Positions 1 through 7,713 of a stretch of 35,592 nucleotides of DNA are shown piece by piece. Each line of letters opens with the position of its first letter. The first letter of the stretch is position 1. The DNA is taken from NCBI RefSeq assembly GCF_943193195.1, contig NZ_CALPDG010000039.1, positions 1-35,592 of the forward strand. Reading direction: 5' to 3'. Both the position numbers and the translations under genes were made by a program. This stretch comes from Mediterraneibacter agrestimuris. Lineage in GTDB: Bacteria > Bacillota > Clostridia > Lachnospirales > Lachnospiraceae. The notes below the pieces were generated by a model. It was not told the DNA's origin, did not search any database, and saw nothing but the letters and a program-made list of their open reading frames with translations.

Positions 1-41
1 GGTGAAAGGGCGGATTCTATTTTCCCATCACACATTTTTAC

Positions 42-66
42 GGAGTTTGCAGCAAGTGCAAACTCC
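42..66. repeat. Hairpin downstream of the lipoprotein gene
   Basis: A perfect 10-bp inverted repeat (GGAGTTTGCA / TGCAAACTCC, 5-nt loop) lies just past the stop codon of the lipoprotein gene at 79. There is no U-run on either strand, so it could be a weak terminator or a transcript-stabilising hairpin, but this is not certain. Confidence 0.45.
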
Positions 67-78
67 TATGCTGAACTA

Positions 79-744
79 TTACGCACCCTCTGCCATCACT
101 TTCCGCGAAATCAGATTTTCTTCCAACACCTGCAGATCTTCACTATTTATCTCATAATTTCCATCCTCTGTTCTCATAATATGAAGGGTTAATTCCCTGG
201 CAGCACCGTATTTCATTCCTGCGTCCATTTCTTCTTTCAAAATCTCATAATATAACTTGTATACCTCTTCCTGAATCTCTTCATCTGTAGGCATTTCGTC
301 CCCATTCATCACCCTTTCAGTAACGCTTTCGGCATACTCTTCTGCTTTTTTCTGAAAGCTCTGATAGGTATCGTCAAATAGTGTCACAGGCTCCACCGAC
401 ACGTTCACAGTATAGCTGTCATCCTCCTCTTTCTTAGATTCCCCCACCGTATATTTCACCTGTTTCATAACCTGCTCAAAAAGACTTTTGTAATCGCCTT
501 CCAGTTCCTCTGATAATTTTTCCGATTTGAACTCTTCCATCGTAGCATTCAGCCTTTTCTGAAAAAATGCTTCTGCATCTTCCTTTGTTGTCTCTGTTAA
601 TTCTATGTAACTCTCAGTCTGATTTTTATAAGATGCATCAAGTACAGCCTGCGTATAGACTCCTGCGTCAAATCTGCTGCATCCTCCAAACATCATACAT
701 ACCATTGCCATAATCACCGCTGCTCTAAGTTTCTTGTTTCTCAT
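79..744 (-). CDS. Putative secreted lipoprotein of unknown function (DUF5105-like)
   Basis: The 221-residue product begins with a lipoprotein signal: basic MRNKK, a hydrophobic stretch, then a lipobox ending in Cys22 (FGGC). It should therefore be anchored to the outer face of the membrane. The mature part is rich in Glu and Lys, with no enzymatic motif that I recognise. The 'YTQAVLDASYKN' segment just after the lipidated cysteine resembles the start of DUF5105-type clostridial lipoproteins; that assignment is tentative. The start is supported by a GGAG site about 9 bases upstream. The gene follows a PadR regulator, but the gap of about 180 bp contains a U-tailed terminator, so it probably has its own promoter. 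Function unknown. Confidence 0.8.
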   Translation of the reverse strand: MRNKKLRAAVIMAMVCMMFGGCSRFDAGVYTQAVLDASYKNQTESYIELTETTKEDAEAFFQKRLNATMEEFKSEKLSEELEGDYKSLFEQVMKQVKYTVGESKKEEDDSYTVNVSVEPVTLFDDTYQSFQKKAEEYAESVTERVMNGDEMPTDEEIQEEVYKLYYEILKEEMDAGMKYGAARELTLHIMRTEDGNYEINSEDLQVLEENLISRKVMAEGA

Positions 745-890
745 ACTACTGCTTTCTCCTTTACTTTCTCACTTTCTCAACTGCCTTCACAGGCTCTGCT
801 ATCACTCCACACCTGTTTACAGTCTTTGTTCTGCCCAAGACCAAATCTGATTTTGAGCTTGTACACCTTATCACTCTACCATAAAAAAAA

Positions 891-922
891 TGCAAAAAAA
901 GAAGAAGCATGTCGCCTCTTCT
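891..922 (-). terminator. Rho-independent terminator after the PadR gene
   Basis: On the minus strand an 8-bp stem (GAAGAGGC / GCTTCTTC, one G-U pair, loop GACAT) is followed by seven U. It overlaps the last codons of the PadR gene at 921. It would end the DUF2812 - DUF2812 - PadR transcript before the lipoprotein gene. Confidence 0.7.
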
Positions 923-1241
923 ATTTATTTTCTCCTGACCAAAACCGCCGTCCGTCTTCTACCATAACCTGAAGCCGTTCATATTCCTGCATCAGCATAT
1001 GAAGTCCGGTATCCGTAATCAGATACCATTTCCTCCTCCCCTCTTCTGCAGTACGTTTGATAATCCCATTCTCCTCAAACCTGGAAAGCATAGCATACAA
1101 TGTTCCTGGTCCAACTTTAACGCGTCCTGCAGACAATGTGTCAACCTTATCCATAATATCTACGCCACAGCATTCCTCTGTCAGAGCAAGGAGAATGTAA
1201 TACATTGGCTCTGTTAATGTCTGAAATTGTTCTCTTGCCAT
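921..1241 (-). CDS. PadR-family transcriptional regulator
   Basis: This 106-residue protein is a winged-helix regulator of the short PadR subfamily. The LTEPMYYILLAL opening, the 'VGPGTLYAMLSRFEENGII' recognition-helix/wing region (residues ~43-61) and the 'RRKWYLITDTG' wing are family hallmarks; an effector is not evident. It lies 50 bp downstream of a DUF2812 membrane-protein gene, a very common pairing in Clostridia in which PadR represses the operon it belongs to. The likely target is the dyad-bearing promoter at 4089-4144 upstream of the first DUF2812 gene; this is inference. A GGAAGG Shine-Dalgarno lies unusually far (about 13 nt) from the ATG. Confidence 0.9.
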   Translation of the reverse strand: MAREQFQTLTEPMYYILLALTEECCGVDIMDKVDTLSAGRVKVGPGTLYAMLSRFEENGIIKRTAEEGRRKWYLITDTGLHMLMQEYERLQVMVEDGRRFWSGENK

Positions 1242-1291
1242 CTGTTATCGCTATTCCTTCCCTATAATACATAGCATGCAACTATTTATTT

Positions 1292-2632
1292 CTATTTCTG
1301 CTCAAGTTTCTGTCGTATCTTCTGTACATTTTCCGCATCCAATTCTTCCATCGTCCAAATCACCAGAACACTTTGTGGGTATTTGACCTCATAACAATAT
1401 TTTTCTATTCTGGTCTCACAACCATCTTTTTCTATATAAAACCTCGGCTGGGACACCCATGCCTCCTCTGCACCCCACAGTTTTGTACAATCTGTAAATG
1501 TTACATCTTCCCACTCGTCTTCTTCGTTCGGTTCCTGTCTCCAGACATTTCCCCATCCATCTCTTGTATTCCATAAACGATCAATAATCCCGCTATATTT
1601 ACTCGTGTAGGCAGTATACTGTAACTCATCTGGATAAGATTCATCATCACCGTAACTGACATAATAATTATAACGTTTTCCGAGAAGACTTTCTGACTGT
1701 CTCCCTGTAATGAAAACTTCTCCATCCGCATCTTTGAAGTCTTCCAGTAAAAGCGGTACATTCTCTTGGGAAATAGAAACAGAGTCTTCATCTGTGTATA
1801 TAAGCATCATACAAACCCAAATCATCAGCACTGCCATAAGAATCCATTCTGCCTGTACTCTCCGTTCGATAGAGGGACGAAAAAGTGCAGCCGCAATTCC
1901 CATTACTGTCATGAACAAAATCAGCACAAAAATCATTATTAAATCCTGTATTACTTCACGGTTGAATATCCCATACTCCATTAAACGTCCTGCAAAAGTA
2001 CACAGCATAATAACACACATTGCCGCCCAAAAATTCAGTCCTATGCTTTTTCCATAAACCGGAACTTCTCCTCTTAAAATTAATTTCCTCCTGTTCCTTC
2101 TCCATATGACAGCTGCCGCTGCATCTATCACAAGCAATACCAGCATTCCCATACAGCCCATCATATACAAGAATGATGCCATCTGAAATCCCCAACCGGA
2201 AATATTACCATAAGTACCCCAGATATAGAACACCATGTTCAAAAACCATAATAATGGTGCATATAGCCTCACTCTTTCTGCCTTGCAGATATTCTCATAT
2301 CGTTCTTCCGGCGCTGCTATCGGCACTGCATCTTTGCGAAGGGCTTTGAATATGCAGAACTTCCGACGTCCGTCCACCAATTCCCAGCCTGCTGCCCGGC
2401 AATATTCTGCAAACTCTTCCGCATCCTTTTCCGGTCTGCAGTCCCGTTCATTCCCCTTCGGGAATACTTCTACCGAATATTTTACGTCTTTCGGATCTCC
2501 CTTTTCAAATACAAATCCCAGCCGCCATTCCTTGAAATGCCACCCCTTTGCTGCCTGCTCCTCCAGATATTTCGCAAATGCATCACATTCCCGATATTTA
2601 AAAGAACAGAAACTACGTTTTCTTTCTCTCAT
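1292..2632 (-). CDS. DUF2812 domain membrane protein (copy 1)
   Basis: The roughly 446-residue product starts with the DUF2812 signature 'KYRECDAFAKYLEEQAAKGWHFKEW' (about residues 12-36), followed by 'FPKG' and 'AEYCRAAGWELVDG'. Several hydrophobic segments between about residues 125 and 290 follow. A C-terminal extracytoplasmic-looking region ends in a 'VLVIWTMEELD' strand. I prefer the ATG at 2632 over the one at 2653, because AAAGGGG lies about 8 nt upstream of it. DUF2812 proteins are PadR-linked membrane proteins of unknown function. The N-terminal 110 residues are very close to the upstream paralogue (2781-4049), whereas the membrane and C-terminal parts have diverged. This points to a tandem duplication. 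Confidence 0.85.
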   Translation of the reverse strand: MRERKRSFCSFKYRECDAFAKYLEEQAAKGWHFKEWRLGFVFEKGDPKDVKYSVEVFPKGNERDCRPEKDAEEFAEYCRAAGWELVDGRRKFCIFKALRKDAVPIAAPEERYENICKAERVRLYAPLLWFLNMVFYIWGTYGNISGWGFQMASFLYMMGCMGMLVLLVIDAAAAVIWRRNRRKLILRGEVPVYGKSIGLNFWAAMCVIMLCTFAGRLMEYGIFNREVIQDLIMIFVLILFMTVMGIAAALFRPSIERRVQAEWILMAVLMIWVCMMLIYTDEDSVSISQENVPLLLEDFKDADGEVFITGRQSESLLGKRYNYYVSYGDDESYPDELQYTAYTSKYSGIIDRLWNTRDGWGNVWRQEPNEEDEWEDVTFTDCTKLWGAEEAWVSQPRFYIEKDGCETRIEKYCYEVKYPQSVLVIWTMEELDAENVQKIRQKLEQK

Positions 2633-2712
2633 CTTGTCTACCCCTTTCACCACATTTCTATATAATCTACTGTAATAATGGAATGACTCTTGGTTCTATC
2701 CTTATTTTGCTA

Positions 2713-2739
2713 CTGTTCACAGTTTGCTGCTGTGAACAG
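2713..2739. repeat. Palindromic repeat, CTGTTCACAG core
   Basis: A perfect 10-bp inverted repeat (CTGTTCACAG / CTGTGAACAG, 7-nt loop) sits between the two DUF2812 genes. The TACTGTTCACA core recurs in spacers at 4188-4198 and 7717-7727, marking a dispersed palindromic repeat. Confidence 0.75.
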
Positions 2740-2780
2740 CAACTTTATCTTACCATACTAAGAATCCAGACTGTTCCCTC

Positions 2781-4049
2781 TTACGGAAGCTCCAGCTGCT
2801 CCCTCATCACCGCAATATCTTCTTTATCCAATTCATGATTCATCTCTACATGAATCATCACAACATCTTTAGGATATTGTACATAATACCAGTACACACC
2901 GTCTGCTCCCGTTTGATATGCTTCTTTTGCATTCCACAATTCTTTACAATCTATCTGGGGTCCACGATATCGGTATATTTGTTTCCATAATTTGTCAATC
3001 ACCCATTGATACGGACTATGGTATACTTCATAAACCAACGCATTTTCGACAGATCCAGCCACATTCCTATATGTGATGTCTCCATGATAAGCATCCCCAA
3101 ATACACTCTTTATTTCCTCAAAGAATATTTCCGGCTCCCCTTGCATTTCCAGATAATCTGCTTGTAATAACGGAATATCTTTTGGCTCAGTCTCTATTTC
3201 CCTATCAAATATACCTGCTGTAAGCAATATCACAAATATGGATGCCAGACCAAACATTGTAAGTAATTGAAAAGTTTCATTTACCACTTCCAAAGGACGC
3301 CAGAGAGATATAATCACGGAAACTATTCCAAGTCCCCCGAACATGATAACTGCCCCCAAGATTACATATACATCTTGCTGCTGTACCCCTTTGTTCAGAG
3401 ACACAAAGATCAATGCTACAAAAAACAAGAATTTCCCGGCTCTGCCAAACCAGCGGCTCTTTCCATAAGTAACGATTCCTCCGCTTGACAACCGGCGCTT
3501 TTGCTTACGCTTCCATCTTGCCAGATAAACTGCTTCGCAGATACTGGAAGCCGCCAAAAGTAACATTATCAATATCAACGCCAATATCGTATTATCAAAT
3601 ATCCAATGTTCAAAATTAAACTTCCAGAATTCAAACAGATAAAGTAACGTAAGCCCTATTGCCACCAATGAACTGCCTCTCCACCGTTCCTTCTCCGCCT
3701 TGCTGATATTCTCCAGTCTCTCTTCCGGTTCCACGATCGGCACTGCCTCTTCCCACTCTCTTTTGAAAATGCAGACCTTTCCATGCGAATCCAACAATTT
3801 CCATCCGGCAGCGGCACAATATTCTGCATATTCTTGTGTAAGCTCTCCCGGCTTCATATCCATCTCTGATCCCTTCGGAAATATCTCGACAGAATACGTC
3901 ACATTCCCCGGCTCTCCCTTTTCAAAAACAAGACCGAACCGCCATTCTTTGAAATGCCACCCCTTTGCCGCCTGCCTCTCCAGATACTTTGCAAAGGCAT
4001 CACATTCCCGATACTGAAAATTTGGAAACATTCTCTTTGTCTTCCTCAT
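2781..4049 (-). CDS. DUF2812 domain membrane protein (copy 2)
   Basis: This 422-residue paralogue of the next gene has the same DUF2812 N-terminal block ('YRECDAFAKYLERQAAKGWHFKEWRFG', residues ~13-39; 'FPKGSEM'; 'AEYCAAAGWKLLDSHGK'). It also has about five predicted membrane segments (roughly residues 130-290) and a C-terminal domain ending '…DVVMIHVEMNHELD'. The GGGGGCGG site upstream supports the ATG at 4049. It is the first gene after a consensus promoter with two dyad operators, so it heads an operon continuing into the second DUF2812 gene and PadR. Function unknown; PadR-DUF2812 pairs are sometimes assumed to respond to envelope stress, but nothing in the sequence proves that. Confidence 0.85.
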   Translation of the reverse strand: MRKTKRMFPNFQYRECDAFAKYLERQAAKGWHFKEWRFGLVFEKGEPGNVTYSVEIFPKGSEMDMKPGELTQEYAEYCAAAGWKLLDSHGKVCIFKREWEEAVPIVEPEERLENISKAEKERWRGSSLVAIGLTLLYLFEFWKFNFEHWIFDNTILALILIMLLLAASSICEAVYLARWKRKQKRRLSSGGIVTYGKSRWFGRAGKFLFFVALIFVSLNKGVQQQDVYVILGAVIMFGGLGIVSVIISLWRPLEVVNETFQLLTMFGLASIFVILLTAGIFDREIETEPKDIPLLQADYLEMQGEPEIFFEEIKSVFGDAYHGDITYRNVAGSVENALVYEVYHSPYQWVIDKLWKQIYRYRGPQIDCKELWNAKEAYQTGADGVYWYYVQYPKDVVMIHVEMNHELDKEDIAVMREQLELP

Positions 4050-4088
4050 ACCGCCGCCCCCTTCTCTTAGAAAATTGCAGATGATTGT

Positions 4089-4144
4089 ATATCGAGTATC
4101 GATATTTCTATTTTTATTATAATATCGACACTCGATATTGTCAA
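4089..4144 (-). promoter_or_regulatory. Sigma-A promoter with twin dyad operators
   Basis: On the minus strand, TTGACA (4139-4144) and TATAAT (4116-4121) are separated by exactly 17 bp. The spacer itself is a dyad, ATATCGA-GTG-TCGATAT (4122-4138). A second dyad with identical arms (ATATCGA-N3-TCGATAT, 4089-4105) covers about +4 to +20. A dimeric repressor bound here would block both RNA polymerase binding and escape. The downstream operon encodes a PadR, which is the obvious candidate (inference). Confidence 0.8.
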
Positions 4145-4183
4145 TATAAATTTACAGCGCCTATTTATAACATAAACATCACA

Positions 4184-4219
4184 GGTTACTGTTCACAGCC
4201 TACTTCTGTGCACAGTAGC
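4184..4219. repeat. Palindromic repeat, second copy
   Basis: GGTTACTGTTCACAG is followed after a short loop by CTGTGCACAGTAGCC, an imperfect inverted repeat (13 of 15 positions pair). It shares the TACTGTTCACAG arm with the repeat at 2713-2739. It lies downstream of the DUF5808-like gene, and there is no U-run. Confidence 0.65.
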
Positions 4220-4268
4220 CATCTCAATTCAGCCTATTGGCTGCTCTGTTACGTCATACAATCTTTCA

Positions 4269-5225
4269 TTAATCCTGTTTTGTTATAATCTCATACCACG
4301 CTTCGGTTTCTCCCGGTTCTTTGCTGTTCAAATATACAGTTTCATCTTCCAGCTCAATTTTCAAAATCGGCGTATATTCACTGAATAAGAACAGCATCGT
4401 CTTACCAGACTCACTCCCCTTAAAATGTCCGATACGATATTTATTGGAGCTGCCTCCGTTTTTCCTGCTGAACCGCTCTTCCGGCATAGAAGTGAGCAAT
4501 TCCACATGTTCCACTTCTGAAATGTCAAACTCTATATCATAACCGCCGCCTTCAATATGAATCTGTTCTCCTGTTCTTTCCAGCGATATATCCAGATGAA
4601 CAAGCGGAATGAACAGATAAATGCACCAGACGATCACTATCACAGTAACTGAAAGAAGTCCGAAAACGATAGCTTTTGCCGCTGGTCTAGCCATATTAAA
4701 TTCCATATTAGCATTGCAAAACTTATTTTCAATCAACATACGTTTATCCGTCGGATTACTGTAACATCCACTCAGCCAGTACACATCTTCATCTATATAT
4801 TCTGTGATCTGCTGTCCTTCTTTATCTGTCCGCACACGCAATTTCTTCGTCCGCTCATCGTACCAGTTGTTTTTGGTTTTCAGACGGTACATCTCCCTGT
4901 AAATCAGGACAATCAGTACATAGCATCCGATGATATAAATTGTCAGCCACACAAGCCACATGATCACCATAATCTCTGTTGACCAGAATCCCGGTAAGCC
5001 AATTCCAATGCCCAGTATTAGATTAACACTATGATACCACTTCCATCTTTTGACGCTTTTTGCACAAATTGTCTGAACGTCTTCACAGCAGACTGCCCAC
5101 GCCGGAATATGCACTCCGAGGATCATACCATTTCTATACTGATTATCGATATGATATGCATAACGGCAGATCAGAACGGATAACAAATTACAAAACACGA
5201 TAATCACAAACATCAGCCAGTCCAT
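4269..5225 (-). CDS. DUF5808-like integral membrane protein
   Basis: This 318-residue protein has hydrophobic segments near residues 3-20, 65-85, 88-112 and 183-210. A cytosolic-looking loop carries 'DEDVYWLSGCYSNPTDKRMLIENKFCNANMEFNMARP' (residues ~145-181), which resembles the DUF5808 signature (YW-x2-G-x2-YxNP-x-D-x-R). The soluble C-terminal ~100 residues are beta-rich, PH-like in appearance. It lies 34 bp downstream of the DUF3887-type gene and in the same orientation, so it completes a PadR-led three-gene operon. Such PadR, short-TM and DUF1648/DUF5808 sets are common in Clostridia, without an assigned function. Confidence 0.75.
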   Translation of the reverse strand: MDWLMFVIIVFCNLLSVLICRYAYHIDNQYRNGMILGVHIPAWAVCCEDVQTICAKSVKRWKWYHSVNLILGIGIGLPGFWSTEIMVIMWLVWLTIYIIGCYVLIVLIYREMYRLKTKNNWYDERTKKLRVRTDKEGQQITEYIDEDVYWLSGCYSNPTDKRMLIENKFCNANMEFNMARPAAKAIVFGLLSVTVIVIVWCIYLFIPLVHLDISLERTGEQIHIEGGGYDIEFDISEVEHVELLTSMPEERFSRKNGGSSNKYRIGHFKGSESGKTMLFLFSEYTPILKIELEDETVYLNSKEPGETEAWYEIITKQD

Positions 5226-5258
5226 ATCTCACCGTCCCTTTACTTACACATTACACAC

Positions 5259-5903
5259 TTATTTCATATATAAACCAGTCAGCTTCAGATCTTCATCAAA
5301 ACTGATCGTATAGGTCACACTTGTATTCTCATAGGCGGCTGTCATCTGTGCCACGGCTGAATGAATTCCTCTCTGTGTTGACTCGATCAGATAGACAGAA
5401 CCATAATTCAGAAATTCACCCCAGTCTTCTGCCTGATTATCCCTTGCCGCTTCCATCTCTTCTTCATTGATCAATCCTGCCAGTTTACTATCAGCCATTG
5501 CACGCAGCCCGTCATAATCTCCGGCATCCAGCAGCTCAACCACCTCTTCTGCCTGTTTCTGTACAGCAGTTTCATCAAACCTCTTGCTATCCTTCAGCCA
5601 TGTATTCTTAGGAATCATCCACCAAAAAAGCGCTGCCATTACGACAAGCAAGACCAGAATATCAATCATCCTTCTTATCCGTCTCTCTTTACGGAATACT
5701 TTCAGCTCATCTTCCGAAAAGCTCTGGTTGAAACTTTTTGCGATTTCTTCTGCTTTGCCTATTCTGGCAATGATGTCTTCTTCCTTTTCCCCGGCTGCGA
5801 TCGCCGCGTCAATATCTGTGGAAAGTTCTTTCTTAATCTCTTCTCTGCGCTTTTTTCCGCAAGTCAATAATTTCCCTATCTTTTTAACAAATTTCTCTTT
5901 CAT
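5259..5903 (-). CDS. HAAS/DUF1700-like membrane protein with C-terminal DUF3887-type domain
   Basis: The approximately 214-residue product has an N-terminal helical region (residues 1-70: 'KIGKLLTCGKKRREEIKKELSTDIDAAIAAGEKEEDIIARIGKAEEIAKSF') resembling the HAAS/DUF1700 signalling domain that accompanies PadR regulators. One membrane segment follows (~80-100). The extracytoplasmic C-terminus (~110-214) resembles DUF3887 ('ELLDAGDYDGLRAMADSKL…'). The ATG at 5903 is chosen over 5930 because GGAGG lies 6 nt upstream. It begins one base after the PadR stop codon, indicating translational coupling. The HAAS-PadR partnership suggests a membrane sensor or effector controlled by that regulator (inference). 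Confidence 0.75.
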   Translation of the reverse strand: MKEKFVKKIGKLLTCGKKRREEIKKELSTDIDAAIAAGEKEEDIIARIGKAEEIAKSFNQSFSEDELKVFRKERRIRRMIDILVLLVVMAALFWWMIPKNTWLKDSKRFDETAVQKQAEEVVELLDAGDYDGLRAMADSKLAGLINEEEMEAARDNQAEDWGEFLNYGSVYLIESTQRGIHSAVAQMTAAYENTSVTYTISFDEDLKLTGLYMK

Positions 5904-5904
5904 A

Positions 5905-6246
5905 CTAGTCCTCCATGACTTTGTCCACACTTACACAAATCTCTTTCCACAAGGTTTTGATGTCAACAAGCGATGCTCTTCCCTCTTCCGTAATCGCATA
6001 ATACTTTCTCGGTACTCGTCTCCCTTGTGTTTCACTCCACCGGCTCTCTACCAGTCTGTCATCCTCCAGACGATAAAGGATCGGGTACAACGTTCCCTCC
6101 TTTAAAATAAAACGCTGTCCACTGCGTTCACTCAGCTCACTGATGATCTGATACCCGTACATCTCCTGCTTCGATAACAACTCCAAAACCAGCATATCCA
6201 AAACACCTTTCTTCATTTGGCTTTCATACTTCTCGTTCAGTCTCAT
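5905..6246 (-). CDS. PadR-family transcriptional regulator (second)
   Basis: This ~113-residue PadR has the classic opening 'YESQMKKGVLDMLVLELLSKQEMYGYQIISELSERS', then 'LKEGTLYPILYRLEDDRLVESRW' (recognition helix and start of wing) and 'PRKYYAITEEG'. A GTG at 6249 immediately precedes the ATG at 6246; the only upstream purine run (GGGG) is very close to both, so the start is uncertain and may be weakly translated. It heads an operon with the DUF3887-type and DUF5808-like genes. Its promoter (6303-6331) lies upstream and overlaps the stop codon of the HTH gene. Autorepression is expected from family behaviour. Confidence 0.9.
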   Translation of the reverse strand: MRLNEKYESQMKKGVLDMLVLELLSKQEMYGYQIISELSERSGQRFILKEGTLYPILYRLEDDRLVESRWSETQGRRVPRKYYAITEEGRASLVDIKTLWKEICVSVDKVMED

Positions 6247-6302
6247 CACCCCGTTTTTGCAGATATACTTATTGTTATTATATACTTTGTATTACTAAAT
6301 AT

Positions 6303-6331
6303 ATAATAACACCATCATACTTTACAGTCAA
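6303..6331 (-). promoter_or_regulatory. Promoter of the second PadR operon
   Basis: Minus-strand TTGACT (6326-6331), 17-bp spacer and TATTAT (6303-6308). The -35 overlaps the stop codon of the HTH gene at 6328. Two direct TATACTT copies lie between the promoter and the PadR start and could be part of an operator. Confidence 0.65.
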
Positions 6332-6972
6332 TATATCCGCTCATATAAATCCTTTGGTTCACACATCAACACTTCTGCAAGATCAATCACATATTTGGCT
6401 GACGCTTTGTTAATATTCTTCTGCCTCTGCTCATACTGCTGAATCGTACGCAATGGGATGCCTGTCTGTTCTGCCAGTTCTCTCTGTGTCAATCCAACTG
6501 CGATCCTTCTCTGTTTTAAATTTGTATCTCTTTTTTTCACTTTATATATCTCATTTACCTGCTCTACAAAATGCCGAATATCCATTTCATGATAAGGCTC
6601 GTATAAGCTTAAAAGTTCCTTTATATTCAAATACTTTTCAATATCTGAAAAAGATAAATTCATTTTCCATTGATAATACGCCAGCGCCCAGCCCAACCAA
6701 TACTCTCTGCTGCGGTTGTATGTGAATCTAGGTATAACTTCAATCACATGCGAATTTGTCTCTTCTGTAACAATATAAGCTAACTCAATTCCAGAACGTC
6801 CTGCAACGATAGAGGACTCTCCCCGTTCAAATCGCCTTGCAGTCTCAGAATTGGCAAACAGTTGAAAGAACTCATCTAAATCATATTTCAAATCATACAC
6901 CGCAAAATCAAACATCCTTGCCAATGCTGTCCTCGCCTTCTCCAAATACAGTTCATCGTAAGCGCAAATCAT
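6328..6972 (-). CDS. XRE-family HTH protein, probable antitoxin/regulator of the DUF3990 gene
   Basis: This 214-residue protein has a conserved but unnamed N-terminal region (~1-95, 'ARMFDFAVYDLKYDLDEFFQLFANSETARRFERGE…IVAGRSGIELA'). A middle helical stretch follows, then a C-terminal XRE helix-turn-helix (~155-214: 'GLTQRELAEQTGIPLRTIQQYEQ'). The ATG lies inside the end of the DUF3990 gene (20-bp overlap) and has AGGAG about 10 nt upstream, so the pair is translationally coupled. HTH proteins following an ADP-ribosyltransferase-fold gene are usually antitoxins and autoregulators (as in Res-Xre), so I propose it binds the dyad at 7649-7666. Direct evidence of antitoxin activity is absent. Confidence 0.8.
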   Translation of the reverse strand: MICAYDELYLEKARTALARMFDFAVYDLKYDLDEFFQLFANSETARRFERGESSIVAGRSGIELAYIVTEETNSHVIEVIPRFTYNRSREYWLGWALAYYQWKMNLSFSDIEKYLNIKELLSLYEPYHEMDIRHFVEQVNEIYKVKKRDTNLKQRRIAVGLTQRELAEQTGIPLRTIQQYEQRQKNINKASAKYVIDLAEVLMCEPKDLYERIY

Positions 6973-7624
6973 CTGCCATCATCTCCTCATCCAAAATCTG
7001 TGTAATATAAATATCACCTCTCTGTCGCTTATTCCTTTCTTTATCAAAGTATTCCCGCCTTGCTGCCTTATCCCTCATTTCTTTTTTTACAAACCATTCC
7101 TCATAATCAGCAAGCTCATATCTTTCAAATCTAATATGATCAAATGCCCTCTTGCTTTTTAACACTACCTGCTGCCCAAGTCTGCCCGGATACATCGCAC
7201 GATTCAATTGCCGATACGAAATTGTACCATTAATAAAATCCTGCGCGAATGAAAAATAGCTGTCATCTGCCCGATATCCTTTTATCAAATCATATGTCTT
7301 ATATTCTGGCAAAAAATGTTCCATAATGTATTGCTTCGCTTCTGCCGCCAAAGCAGATGGCACATCGAATGTTCTGTTTTCCAGCAATATTGCAAGCCAG
7401 TTTAAAATACAATATTCTGTGGTATTCAAATTAAGGACTGTTAATCCCTGTTCATTAAGTTCATAGCAATTGGCATACCCGCTGTTTGTTCTTCCGACAG
7501 CCCATTCCTTTGCCATACTTAATTCTTCTGTGCAATAAAATCCCGAACCATAGTCATTATAAGATTTTCCCTTTCCATACTCCGGAAATTTTATAAGATG
7601 AGTTGAACCATGATACACCTTCAT
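6953..7624 (-). CDS. DUF3990 family protein (ADP-ribosyltransferase-like fold, candidate toxin)
   Basis: The ~223-residue product begins 'MKVYHGST' and continues with 'DYGSGFYCTEELSMAKEWA', the DUF3990 pattern of an early His (YHG), a Tyr in GFY, and a helix with AxxWA. DUF3990 belongs to the ADP-ribosylation superfamily in domain classifications. A C-terminal 'QQVVLKSKRAFDHIRF' strand is where the third active-site residue would be sought (Gln instead of Glu is possible). The ATG at 7624 is chosen because AAAGGGGG lies 6 nt upstream; an upstream in-frame start at 7675 would fall within the promoter. It is coupled to the downstream HTH gene, suggesting a toxin-antitoxin pair. A role in nucleotide or protein modification is inference only. 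Confidence 0.8.
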   Translation of the reverse strand: MKVYHGSTHLIKFPEYGKGKSYNDYGSGFYCTEELSMAKEWAVGRTNSGYANCYELNEQGLTVLNLNTTEYCILNWLAILLENRTFDVPSALAAEAKQYIMEHFLPEYKTYDLIKGYRADDSYFSFAQDFINGTISYRQLNRAMYPGRLGQQVVLKSKRAFDHIRFERYELADYEEWFVKKEMRDKAARREYFDKERNKRQRGDIYITQILDEEMMADDLRLR

Positions 7625-7645
7625 ATCTATCCCCCTTTTATATGT

Positions 7646-7675
7646 ATAATACTCCCGCAGGAGTATAGTTGTCAA
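7646..7675 (-). promoter_or_regulatory. Promoter/operator of the DUF3990-HTH pair
   Basis: Minus-strand TTGACA (7670-7675) and TATTAT (7646-7651) are separated by 18 bp. The spacer contains most of the dyad ATACTCC-N4-GGAGTAT (7649-7666), which also overlaps the -10. This is the expected layout for an autorepressed toxin-antitoxin-type operon. Confidence 0.75.
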
Positions 7676-7713
7676 TTTTATTCCGTAAACATGTAGTCAA
7701 AAGACTGAACTGT

